Below, in pieces: positions 17,311 to 25,246 of a stretch of 64,000 nucleotides of DNA. Location of the stretch: NCBI GenBank assembly GCA_018267725.1, contig JAFDXY010000020.1, forward strand, positions 109,831-173,830, read 5' to 3'. A program made the translations under genes and the position numbers. This stretch comes from Bacteroidota bacterium. GTDB taxonomy: Bacteria > Bacteroidota > Bacteroidia > Chitinophagales > Chitinophagaceae. The notes below the pieces were generated by a model, which was not told where the DNA came from, did not search any database, and saw only the letters and a program-made list of their open reading frames with translations. How positions within the stretch are numbered: the stretch's first letter is position 1; every line of letters begins with the position of its first letter.

Positions 17311-19050
17311 ATGTCTAATACGATAGAAGTAACCGAAACACATCACGAACCTTCTCCTAATAAAGGAACAATTATTAATACAATTTTCCGAGTTTGTGAT
17401 ATTACAGGTTTTAAGGTTGATTTACGTGCAGAAAAACTTATTAGAGTCAATGCTGTTGCAGCAGTTGTATCATTATTATTAGCAGTAGTTGCTGCAATAT
17501 TATTAGTGTTTACAAGATACCAGCCCGTACACTTATTGCCTGCCGAATGGTATTATAGATTAGTTACTTTTCACGGATTGAATGCATTAATATTTTGGAT
17601 TATATTTTTTGAAATTGCTGGATTATATTTTGGCTCTACCGTAATTCTTAATACACGCTTTTGTGCTCCTAAATTAGGATGGGTTGGTTTTATATTAATG
17701 GTATTAGGCTTAGTAATGTCAAACTATATGATACTTATAGGAAAGGCAGATGTAATGCTTACTTCTTATACGCCATTAAAAGCACATCCTTTATATTATC
17801 TTGGTGTAATTCTTTTTGCAGTAGGTGCTTTAATAGGTGTAATATTATTTTTTGGAAATTTAATGATTGCCCGCCGAGAAAAAACTTACGGAGATTCTTT
17901 ACCATTAGTGGCTTACGGATTAATGACAGCTGCAATTATTGCCGTAATTACTTTAGCAACAGGAGCTATAATTTATATTCCAACTTTTTTATGGTCGCTT
18001 GGTTTAGTACAAAATATAGACCCTGCAATGTATAAATTAATTTGGTGGGGTTTAGGCCACTCTTCACAACAAATTAATGTGGCTGCAATGGTATCTATTT
18101 GGTATATGGTATCGTTTTTAGCAGTAGGTGGAACATCAATTAACGAAAGAATTTCAAGAACAGCTTTTGTTTTATATATTTTATTTATATGTTTAGCTTC
18201 TGCACACCATTTATTAACAGACCCCGGCGTAAGTAGTGCATGGAAAGTATGGAACACCAGTTATGCAATGTACTTAGCGGTATTAGCTTCAATGATTCAT
18301 GCATTTGCAGTTCCTTCTTCCTTCGAATCGGCACAACGCCGTTGGGGCTATAATAAAGGTTTGTTTGAATGGTTGTCAAAAGCTCCTTGGGGTAATCCTG
18401 CTTTTTCATCTATCATATTAGCTGTTATTGGCTTTGGTTTTATTGGCGGAACAACCGGCGTTATTTTTGGAATGGAACAAACCAACATTATTGTTCACAA
18501 TACTATTGCAATTCCCGGACATTTTAAAGGAACGGTAGTAATTGGTACTACACTAACTTTTATGGGAATTACCTACTACCTTATTCCTTTAATTTTCAGA
18601 AGAAAAATTGTAGGAATGGGCTGGGCAAAGTGGCAACCTTGGCTTTTCTTTATAGGCATTGCATTGCTTTCTATTTCAATGATAGTTCTTGGACAATTAG
18701 GTGTACCACGCCGCCATTGGGATGCAACTTTTTCTGGCGGACCCTTTACTTATAATTTTAACCCTGCTGTTGATTTCTTTTGGACACTGATGATGTTGGG
18801 CGGCAGCCTTGCTTTTATTTCAGTAACTATTTGGATTGGTATTGTTGTTACCTCTGTATTCTTTGGGCCACGTGTAAACGGCCCGCAAGACATGCAGTTA
18901 AAAATTTCTCCTTTAGCACCACCTGCAAAATCTCACAAAGGTTTTGAAGCTCCGGGTACACTGGTATTAACACTTATATTCTTGTTAGTATTCTTAGCTC
19001 TTTTCTTCCTTAATTGGAAATGGTTGGCAGCTACTTGGAATGTAAAATAA
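17311..19050 (+). CDS. Heme-copper oxidase-superfamily subunit I, B-type-like with altered active site (candidate NO reductase)
   Basis: Multi-pass (about 13 helices) catalytic subunit related to the ba3 class. Seen in the sequence: low-spin heme ligand H88 (TFHGLNAL), first CuB ligand H250 (WWGLGHSSQQINV), CuB pair H299-H300 (SAHHLLTDPGV), and high-spin heme ligand H404 (IPGHFKG). Two expected residues are missing. The cross-linked Tyr of oxygen-reducing members, four residues after H250, is Gln254; and the second low-spin ligand (PGHFH in ba3) is Lys406. The frame is intact and the codons are CAA and AAA, so this is not a frameshift. Loss of the tyrosine is the hallmark of NO-reducing relatives; I recall a divergent group (eNOR) characterised from Rhodothermus, but membership here is inference. 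It is likely to be annotated automatically as cytochrome c oxidase subunit I. Confidence 0.88.
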   Translation: MSNTIEVTETHHEPSPNKGTIINTIFRVCDITGFKVDLRAEKLIRVNAVAAVVSLLLAVVAAILLVFTRYQPVHLLPAEWYYRLVTFHGLNALIFWIIFFEIAGLYFGSTVILNTRFCAPKLGWVGFILMVLGLVMSNYMILIGKADVMLTSYTPLKAHPLYYLGVILFAVGALIGVILFFGNLMIARREKTYGDSLPLVAYGLMTAAIIAVITLATGAIIYIPTFLWSLGLVQNIDPAMYKLIWWGLGHSSQQINVAAMVSIWYMVSFLAVGGTSINERISRTAFVLYILFICLASAHHLLTDPGVSSAWKVWNTSYAMYLAVLASMIHAFAVPSSFESAQRRWGYNKGLFEWLSKAPWGNPAFSSIILAVIGFGFIGGTTGVIFGMEQTNIIVHNTIAIPGHFKGTVVIGTTLTFMGITYYLIPLIFRRKIVGMGWAKWQPWLFFIGIALLSISMIVLGQLGVPRRHWDATFSGGPFTYNFNPAVDFFWTLMMLGGSLAFISVTIWIGIVVTSVFFGPRVNGPQDMQLKISPLAPPAKSHKGFEAPGTLVLTLIFLLVFLALFFLNWKWLAATWNVK

Positions 19051-19060
19051 ACCTCAATCT

Positions 19061-19113
19061 TCCGGTAGCCTTCCGTATGCCAAAACGCGGATTAAAGCTG
19101 CCGGATTTTTTTT
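19061..19113 (+). terminator. Hairpin with T tail between subunit I and sco
   Basis: Arms TCCGGTAGC (19061-19069) and GCTGCCGGA (19097-19105) pair with one G/T, the loop contains a small CCG/CGG nested stem, and eight T follow. The next gene begins three bases after the tail. It probably lowers transcription of sco and the fusion gene relative to the two main subunits. Confidence 0.7.
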
Positions 19114-19116
19114 GAA

Positions 19117-19875
19117 ATGAAACATTCATATATATATATATTATTTATAACGTATTTATTATTGACTGGTTTTAAGTTACCTGAAGAAAAAAAATATTTA
19201 AATCAAAAAATTCCGAACGTAACTTTATTTAATACTAAAGGAAACAGTTTTCAACTCTATTCTTTATTCAACAACAAACCTTTAATTCTTGTTCCTGTTT
19301 ATACAAAATGTGCTTCATTATGTGGTATAATAAGTAATGGAACGAAAGATGCGATAACAGAATTAGGAACATTAGGAAAAGATTTTAACGTAATTAGTTT
19401 TTCATTTGATAGCACAGATACGCCAACAGATTTAAAAAATTATGAACACCGTTGGAGTATGGATGGTAATTATTGGAAAACCGTTTCTGCAAATACTATA
19501 ACCATTCATGAATTAATGAATGCAATAGGGTATGAGTATGAAGTAGATACTGTTGGTAAACAATTTAATCATCCTGCACTTATTGTTGTGCTTACACCCG
19601 AAGGCAGAATATCAAGATATGTTTATGGCGTTAATCCTTCTAAAAGAGATATTCGTTTGGCTGTAATGGCGGCAAAGGCAGAGCAAACAACTCCGGGTTT
19701 ATTTTCAGGAATATATTTACGTTGTTTTGGATACGACCCATTATTAAGAACTTATAAAGTTGATTGGCGATTTATTATTTCTACTTCTGCAGGCTTTATT
19801 ATAATTTTTATTGTGGCTTCCATATTTATAAAATCGTTTATCCTTTCAAAACCAGATTATGATGCAAAGCAATAA
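19117..19875 (+). CDS. Sco1/SenC-family copper chaperone, membrane-anchored at the C-terminus
   Basis: Thioredoxin-fold protein that delivers copper to CuA sites. An N-terminal hydrophobic signal (about 1-20) precedes the CXXXC copper ligands C65 and C69 (TKCASLCG) and the third ligand H152 (FNHPALIVVL). Unusually for the family, a second TM helix lies at the C-terminus (about 218-243). The partner is the CuA subunit II two genes upstream. It overlaps the next gene by 17 bases. Confidence 0.88.
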   Translation: MKHSYIYILFITYLLLTGFKLPEEKKYLNQKIPNVTLFNTKGNSFQLYSLFNNKPLILVPVYTKCASLCGIISNGTKDAITELGTLGKDFNVISFSFDSTDTPTDLKNYEHRWSMDGNYWKTVSANTITIHELMNAIGYEYEVDTVGKQFNHPALIVVLTPEGRISRYVYGVNPSKRDIRLAVMAAKAEQTTPGLFSGIYLRCFGYDPLLRTYKVDWRFIISTSAGFIIIFIVASIFIKSFILSKPDYDAKQ

Positions 19876-21808
19876 TATAGAAAGTGTAAGTAAAGAAAAA
19901 AACAAAGGACATCAAATATTTCAAAAAACAGCTTCGTGGTTTGGGCGTATTTATTCTACCGAATTAAACCCTTTGTATAACCTTGGTGGCATTGCAGTTT
20001 TAATGTTTACCATAGCTTGTATTTCGGGAATATACATATTTATTTTTTACAATATTAATCCACGACAAGCATGGGACTCTGTTGAAGCTATGTCGGGAAA
20101 TTTTTTTAACGGATGGATGCGTAATATTCATAGATACTCTTCCGATTTACTTGTGGTGTTTATTGTGCTTCATTTAATTCATACACTTTTTACATCAAAA
20201 TTTAAACGACTTGTTTCTTGGATAAGTGGAGTAATTTCATTTCTTATTGTTATTACTATTGGCGTAACCGGTTTTATTTTAGTGTGGGATCAAAAAGCTA
20301 AACTTACCGGATATCTTACTGCAAAATTATTTTCTGGCCTACCCATTTTCGATCCTTCAATAATGGGTGCTTTTTTATTGAATGATTTAAATGTTGTTGG
20401 TGGTTTTTTTAAAGTGGCTTTGTTTGGGCATATTGCTCTTTCATTAATAACCGTAATTGTTATTTGGATTCATGTATTAAGAATAGCAAAGCCAAAAATT
20501 TTTCCACCCAAAAAATTAATACTTTATTCTTTTATTGCCATTGCAATTATTGCTGCTTTATTTCCTGTAAAAAGTGATCCGCCTGCACAATTAACCAATC
20601 TTCCGGCAGCAACTACGTTTGATTGGTTTTATTATTTTGGTTATTATTTAATGAAAATATTTAGTGTTGGCGAAAACTGGGCTATTTTAATTGGTTCGGG
20701 TTTAATACTTTGTGTTATTCCTTTTTTAATAAAAAGAAAAAACAGAACTCCGGTACAAATTGATCTTGATAAATGTGATGCTTGTAATTTATGTTCTTAC
20801 GATTGCCCTTATGGTGCTATTGATATGCTTATACATAACGGAGAAAGAAAAGCCATTCTATCTCCCGATAAATGTGTTGGTTGTACTATTTGCATTGGCT
20901 CTTGTAAAGAACATGCTATTACACATTCAGAGTTTCCAGATTTTGATTTGCAGCCTGCTCAAATAAATGATGTAACTGTTTTTACATGTAGTTTTTTTCC
21001 TGAAACAAATTTTCCTAAAGAATTAAATGTAAAACAATATAAAGTGCCTTGCTTAGGAAGTGTTATGGTAAAAGATGTGCAACAAATGTTAGATAATAAC
21101 ACAAACAAAGTTGCTTTTTTAGGTTGTGAAGATTGTTATTATCGTTATGGAAAAACTTGGGCTATTAATAGATTGTTACAGAAAAGGCCTCCTGCAATTT
21201 CAAAACGTTACAATGCTTCTCGGCTTAGTTTGTTTACATTAAACCAATATACACCTGAGGGTTTATTGAAGTTTGTAAAAGAAACAGAAACCAACAATAA
21301 TCAAGAGAAAACTCAAATTGTAGATTATCATAAAGTAAAACCCGTTGTTGCTACCATTATGCTAACTGCTTTTTTTGCATTAATTATTCCGTTTACCAAT
21401 ACAAAGGTTCGTTTCTTTAACCCGAACGATAAAACACTTGTAGTAAATTTTAAATATGTTTCAAGCCCTGTAGAATATGAACAAAATGTTTCTTCTATGA
21501 AACATATGCAATCTGCAACTCCTGTGGTAAAAAAACGCAGTTCGGTAGTGTTAAAAATTTATGCATCAAAAACTAAAAAAATATTATTTGAAAAACAATA
21601 TACTCCTCGCGGATTGCGACATGATATTGCAATGTTTATTTTTAATCAGATGAATGTGCAAGAAGATTTGGTTGATATAGAATTGCAGGAAACAGAAGGA
21701 GAAAAGAAAACACTTGCATTAAACAATGTAAACGTAAAACAAGGCGATGGCACATTTGTAATTTTAAGAGATGGAAAATTAGAAGTTGCTCAGAAAACAG
21801 ATAATTAA
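19859..21808 (+). CDS. Cytochrome b / 2[4Fe-4S] ferredoxin / MvhD-like fusion protein
   Basis: A 649-residue membrane redox fusion. Residues about 30-235 are a bc1/b6-type cytochrome b with two bis-His pairs, H91/H105 and H191/H205, each spaced by 13 residues (NIHRYSSDL...VLH and FGHIAL...WIH). A further helix lies at 270-292. Residues 300-355 are a ferredoxin with C306, C309, C312, C316 and C339, C342, C345, C349. Residues 370-435 resemble MvhD/HdrA-associated delta subunits (TCSFF, VPCLG, GCEDCYYRYG; C377, C398, C423, C426). One more helix (about 495-512) exports a C-terminal domain of 130 residues that I do not recognise. It probably links quinone or a soluble carrier to the CuA/heme complex. 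Met1 or Met2 may be the start. Confidence 0.85.
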   Translation: MMQSNNIESVSKEKNKGHQIFQKTASWFGRIYSTELNPLYNLGGIAVLMFTIACISGIYIFIFYNINPRQAWDSVEAMSGNFFNGWMRNIHRYSSDLLVVFIVLHLIHTLFTSKFKRLVSWISGVISFLIVITIGVTGFILVWDQKAKLTGYLTAKLFSGLPIFDPSIMGAFLLNDLNVVGGFFKVALFGHIALSLITVIVIWIHVLRIAKPKIFPPKKLILYSFIAIAIIAALFPVKSDPPAQLTNLPAATTFDWFYYFGYYLMKIFSVGENWAILIGSGLILCVIPFLIKRKNRTPVQIDLDKCDACNLCSYDCPYGAIDMLIHNGERKAILSPDKCVGCTICIGSCKEHAITHSEFPDFDLQPAQINDVTVFTCSFFPETNFPKELNVKQYKVPCLGSVMVKDVQQMLDNNTNKVAFLGCEDCYYRYGKTWAINRLLQKRPPAISKRYNASRLSLFTLNQYTPEGLLKFVKETETNNNQEKTQIVDYHKVKPVVATIMLTAFFALIIPFTNTKVRFFNPNDKTLVVNFKYVSSPVEYEQNVSSMKHMQSATPVVKKRSSVVLKIYASKTKKILFEKQYTPRGLRHDIAMFIFNQMNVQEDLVDIELQETEGEKKTLALNNVNVKQGDGTFVILRDGKLEVAQKTDN

Positions 21809-21825
21809 ATTCTTAAAACATAATT

Positions 21826-23001
21826 TTATTTATATTCCATTACAGGGTGTCTTTCAAATTTATATTTATTTTTATTAAATATATAACGATAAGTTGTCAT
21901 TCTTCTGCTTGGTGTAGCACCTAATGCTTTATAAATATTAATCATTTTAGGATTCCATTCTCCTGCCCAACCCATTTCATAACCAATGTACCAATTTTTG
22001 CCTTGTAATTGTAAAGCACATTCGTAAATCATAAAACTATCAATGCCCAATGCCTGATATTTAGGAACTACGCCAAATGCAAGCCCTGTAAGCCTTTTGC
22101 ATTGCCCTGTTTTTTTCATCCATAATAAATACAATTTTTGTAATAAACCAAACTTGCCATTAAAATGTTTAAAGTATTGGTTTATATCTGGAATATTTAT
22201 AAACATGGCAATAGGTTCTTCTTTATAATAAGCAAACCAAATAACACGTTCATCCATTATGGGTTTCATTGTATTAAATAATTTTAATACTTGTTCTTTG
22301 GTAATTTCTTTATTCTCGCCGTGTTGTGCCCAAGCTGCATTGTAAACAGTTGCAAAATCTTGAGCGTGTTTTTCTAAATTTTTTATGCTAATATGTTTTG
22401 CTTCGTAACCGGGTTTTGCTTTAAACTTTGCATGGCGTTCTGGGAAACGATCGGGCAATGGTGCATCAACCATCATTTTATAAAAAAATTGATTATAATA
22501 ATTTTCAAAACCATAACCTTCAAATAATTTTTCATAATAATCAGGATTAAAGCTCATGCCATACACTGGTTCATCATCAAAACCTTCAACCATTAAACCC
22601 CAATTTTTATCTCTATCTCCAAAATTTATAGGCCCGTCCATTGCTTCCATACCTTTATTTTGCAACCATTCTTTAGCTGTATTAAATAATAAATTAGCAG
22701 CATCTTGGTTGTTAATACAATCAAAATAACCAATGCCGCCGGTTGCAAATTCGGTTCCTTTATTAATGTATTTGCTATTGGTAAATGCAGCAATTCTTCC
22801 AATTAATTTATTGGTATCATCTTTTAATATCCATCTTCTTGCCTCGCCGTATTTAAAATTTTTATTTTTTGTTTTATCAAAAACTGCATTTACTTCATTA
22901 TCTAAAGCACGTATATAGTTTGGGTTATGCTTATTCATTAAAGCATTTACTTCAAGAAAATGTTTTTCGGTAGCTTTATTATTTACTTCAATAATTTTCA
23001 T
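21826..23001 (-). CDS. GNAT-fold protein, YghO-like
   Basis: A 391-residue soluble protein of the GNAT-like family found across Bacteroidota. The N-terminal half holds the RRWILKDDTNKLIGRIAAF and GGIGYFDCINNQDAANLL stretches and MDGPINFGDRDKNWGLMVEG, typical of the family; the C-terminal half has the acetyl-CoA-fold-like LTGLAFGVVPKYQALGIDS and YIGYEMGWAGEWNPKMINIYKALGA, where GW..E.N..M.....K.G resembles FemX/YghO proteins. The substrate is not known. It has its own promoter, divergent from the kinase gene. Confidence 0.82.
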   Translation of the reverse strand: MKIIEVNNKATEKHFLEVNALMNKHNPNYIRALDNEVNAVFDKTKNKNFKYGEARRWILKDDTNKLIGRIAAFTNSKYINKGTEFATGGIGYFDCINNQDAANLLFNTAKEWLQNKGMEAMDGPINFGDRDKNWGLMVEGFDDEPVYGMSFNPDYYEKLFEGYGFENYYNQFFYKMMVDAPLPDRFPERHAKFKAKPGYEAKHISIKNLEKHAQDFATVYNAAWAQHGENKEITKEQVLKLFNTMKPIMDERVIWFAYYKEEPIAMFINIPDINQYFKHFNGKFGLLQKLYLLWMKKTGQCKRLTGLAFGVVPKYQALGIDSFMIYECALQLQGKNWYIGYEMGWAGEWNPKMINIYKALGATPSRRMTTYRYIFNKNKYKFERHPVMEYK

Positions 23002-23006
23002 AACAA

Positions 23007-23014
23007 CGAATGTA
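23007..23014 (-). promoter_or_regulatory. -7 promoter element for the GNAT gene (TTCG variant)
   Basis: TACATTCG on the minus strand, five bases before the ATG at 23001, predicting an almost leaderless mRNA. Confidence 0.5.
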
Positions 23015-23058
23015 ATAATTGTGCAGATAATTTTTGAAATGAAGATTTGCTTTTATAT

Positions 23059-23066
23059 TACATTCG
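23059..23066 (+). promoter_or_regulatory. -7 promoter element for the kinase/RapZ-C operon (TTCG variant)
   Basis: TACATTCG followed by CCGC, 12 bases before the ATG at 23079. The identical octamer is used by the divergent promoter 45 bases away, so the pair may be co-regulated. Confidence 0.55.
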
Positions 23067-23078
23067 CCGCAATACATT

Positions 23079-24518
23079 ATGGAAACAATTGTACAAGGAA
23101 TAGCCAGTTTATTTGAAAGTTGGAAAAAACAACCGCCAACACGTATTGAAAAACTACCTCAAAGCGGTAGCGATAGAATTTATTTTCGTATTTATTTTAA
23201 CGAAGAAACATTTATTGCAACGCATGGTTTAAATATTAAAGAAAATAATACGTTTATTAATTTCAGTAATCATTTTAAAACAAAATTGTTACCGGTTCCG
23301 CAAATTTTTTGTGTGAATGATGAACGAACAATTTATATACAAGAAGATTTAGGAACAGAAAGTTTATTAAATAAATTAGAAACGTTTGGGCATAAAGAAT
23401 ATGCTTATAATCTTTTTCAAAAAAGCCTTACAGCCCTTGCCCACATTCAAATTGAAGGAGATAAAGATTTAAACTATAATTGGTGTTTAACTGCAAAAGA
23501 ATTTGGTAAGCAAGCTATATTGAGCGATTTATTATACTTTAAATATTATTTTTTAGATACACTGCAATTACCTTACGATAAGCAACAAATGCTTGATGAT
23601 TTTGAAGCATTAAGTACTTATTTAACTTTTACCGAACATAAATATTTTATGTTCAGAGATTTTCAAAGCAGAAATATTATTATAAAAAATGATGAATGTT
23701 TTTTTATAGATTATCAAGGAGGAATGAAAGGAGCTTTGCAATATGATGTTGCCAGTTTATTATGGCAAGCAAGAGCAGAGTTAAGCGAAGAATGGAAAGA
23801 TAATTTATTAAATTTTTATATTGATGAAGTAAGCAAACTTTTAAATAAGCAGGTTGATAAAATAACTTTTATTAGCCAATACAACGGATATGTATTAATT
23901 AGATTATTACAAGTATTAGGAGCTTATGGTTTTAGAGGTTTGTTTGAAAGAAAAGCACAGTTCTTATCAAGCATACCATTGGCTTTAAGTAATTTAAAAT
24001 TTTTCTTAGAACATAAACGTATAGGTATTGCTACGCCTGAGTTTGATAGAATGTTGAAATTAATTGTAAGTACTGAAATTGTAGAAAGATTTACATCGGT
24101 ACAAGCAACTGAAGAAACTCCGTTAGTTATAACTATTAATAGTTTTAGTTATAAAAAAGGAATTCCTAAAGATACCTCTGAAAATGGTGGAGGTTTTGTT
24201 TTTGATATGCGTGGAATATTAAACCCTGGAAGGTTTGATGAATACAAAACTTTAAGCGGAAAAGATAAACCTGTACAAGATTTTTTAGAACAACGCACTA
24301 AAATGAGCGTTTTTTTAAACAGTGTGTGGGATTTAATTGATATAACTATTGAAGATTATTTAAAAAGAAACTTTAACAATTTGCAAATAAATTTTGGTTG
24401 CACCGGTGGCCAACATAGAAGTGTGTATGCTGCTGAACAAACAGCAAGGCATTTAAGAAATAAGTATAAAGTAAAAGTTGTATTAACACATACTAATCAA
24501 ACAAATTGGGTTAAATAA
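23079..24518 (+). CDS. AmgK-like sugar kinase fused to a RapZ C-terminal domain
   Basis: Two domains. Residues about 1-330 are an aminoglycoside-phosphotransferase-fold kinase like AmgK, which phosphorylates N-acetylmuramate/N-acetylglucosamine at the anomeric position: the catalytic loop is MFRDFQSRNIII (Asp and Asn kept, the usual His replaced) and the metal-binding Asp is in FIDYQGG. Residues about 345-479 are a RapZ-C domain: ITINSFSYKKGIPKD, FVFDMRGILNPGR, and the signature GCTGGQHRSVY. In E. coli this domain binds glucosamine-6-phosphate. No RapZ N-terminal Walker ATPase is present. The MurU-like gene follows 11 bases later, supporting a cell-wall-sugar salvage role; the sensing role of the RapZ-C part is inference. 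Confidence 0.88.
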   Translation: METIVQGIASLFESWKKQPPTRIEKLPQSGSDRIYFRIYFNEETFIATHGLNIKENNTFINFSNHFKTKLLPVPQIFCVNDERTIYIQEDLGTESLLNKLETFGHKEYAYNLFQKSLTALAHIQIEGDKDLNYNWCLTAKEFGKQAILSDLLYFKYYFLDTLQLPYDKQQMLDDFEALSTYLTFTEHKYFMFRDFQSRNIIIKNDECFFIDYQGGMKGALQYDVASLLWQARAELSEEWKDNLLNFYIDEVSKLLNKQVDKITFISQYNGYVLIRLLQVLGAYGFRGLFERKAQFLSSIPLALSNLKFFLEHKRIGIATPEFDRMLKLIVSTEIVERFTSVQATEETPLVITINSFSYKKGIPKDTSENGGGFVFDMRGILNPGRFDEYKTLSGKDKPVQDFLEQRTKMSVFLNSVWDLIDITIEDYLKRNFNNLQINFGCTGGQHRSVYAAEQTARHLRNKYKVKVVLTHTNQTNWVK

Positions 24519-24529
24519 AATTAGTGAGC

Positions 24530-25246
24530 ATGAAAGCAATGATTTTTGCAGCAGGATTAGGTACAAGGCTAAAACCCTTTACAGATAAGCATCCTAAAGC
24601 ATTAGCTATTGTTAACAATAAAACATTATTGCAAAGAAATATTGAATACTTACAACAATTTGGTATAAAAAATGTTATTGTAAATGTGCATCATTTTTCA
24701 AATCAAATTATTAATATACTTGAAAAAAACAAAGGCTGGGGAAGTAATATTGAAATAAGTAATGAAACAGATAAAGTATTAGAAACAGGTGGCGGTTTAA
24801 AAAAAGCAGCATGGTATTTTAAAAATGAAAATGATTTTGTTGTAATGAATGCAGATATTTTAACAGATATGCATTTAGATGAAATGATAAAACAACATCA
24901 ACAAAAAAAATGTTTAGCAACTTTAGCTGTTAGCGATAGAACTTCATCAAGATATTTTTTGTTTAATGAAAATGATGAATTATGTGGTTGGCAAAACATA
25001 AATACTAATGAACAAAAAATTGTTAGAAAGAGTAAAATGCTTATTCCTAAAGCGTTTAGCGGTATTCATGTTATTAATTCATCTATATTTTCATTAATAC
25101 AACAAGAAGGAAAATTTTCAATGGTTGATGTATATTTAAGTTTAGCGACTACACATTCTATAATTTCCTTTAATCAGTCAGCAAATAAATTTATAGATGT
25201 TGGTAAACCAGAAAATATTATTAAAGCAGAAAGCCTTTTTATATAA
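24530..25246 (+). CDS. MurU-like sugar-1-phosphate nucleotidyltransferase
   Basis: NTP-transferase that would turn a sugar 1-phosphate into its UDP form, completing the salvage step begun by the upstream kinase. The signature loop FAAGLGTRLKPFTDKHPKAL is at the N-terminus; NADILTD carries the metal-binding Asp; ETGGGLKKAAW and FIDVGKPENI are also usual for MurU. 238 residues. I start at the ATG at 24530; a GTG two codons earlier is possible. It shares one base (TAATG) with the following methyltransferase start. Confidence 0.88.
   Translation: MKAMIFAAGLGTRLKPFTDKHPKALAIVNNKTLLQRNIEYLQQFGIKNVIVNVHHFSNQIINILEKNKGWGSNIEISNETDKVLETGGGLKKAAWYFKNENDFVVMNADILTDMHLDEMIKQHQQKKCLATLAVSDRTSSRYFLFNENDELCGWQNINTNEQKIVRKSKMLIPKAFSGIHVINSSIFSLIQQEGKFSMVDVYLSLATTHSIISFNQSANKFIDVGKPENIIKAESLFI

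Noticed and set aside
18526..18528. Lys406 as a sequencing error for His
   Set aside because: AAA differs from both His codons (CAT, CAC) at two positions and the frame is intact around it, so a simple error is unlikely.
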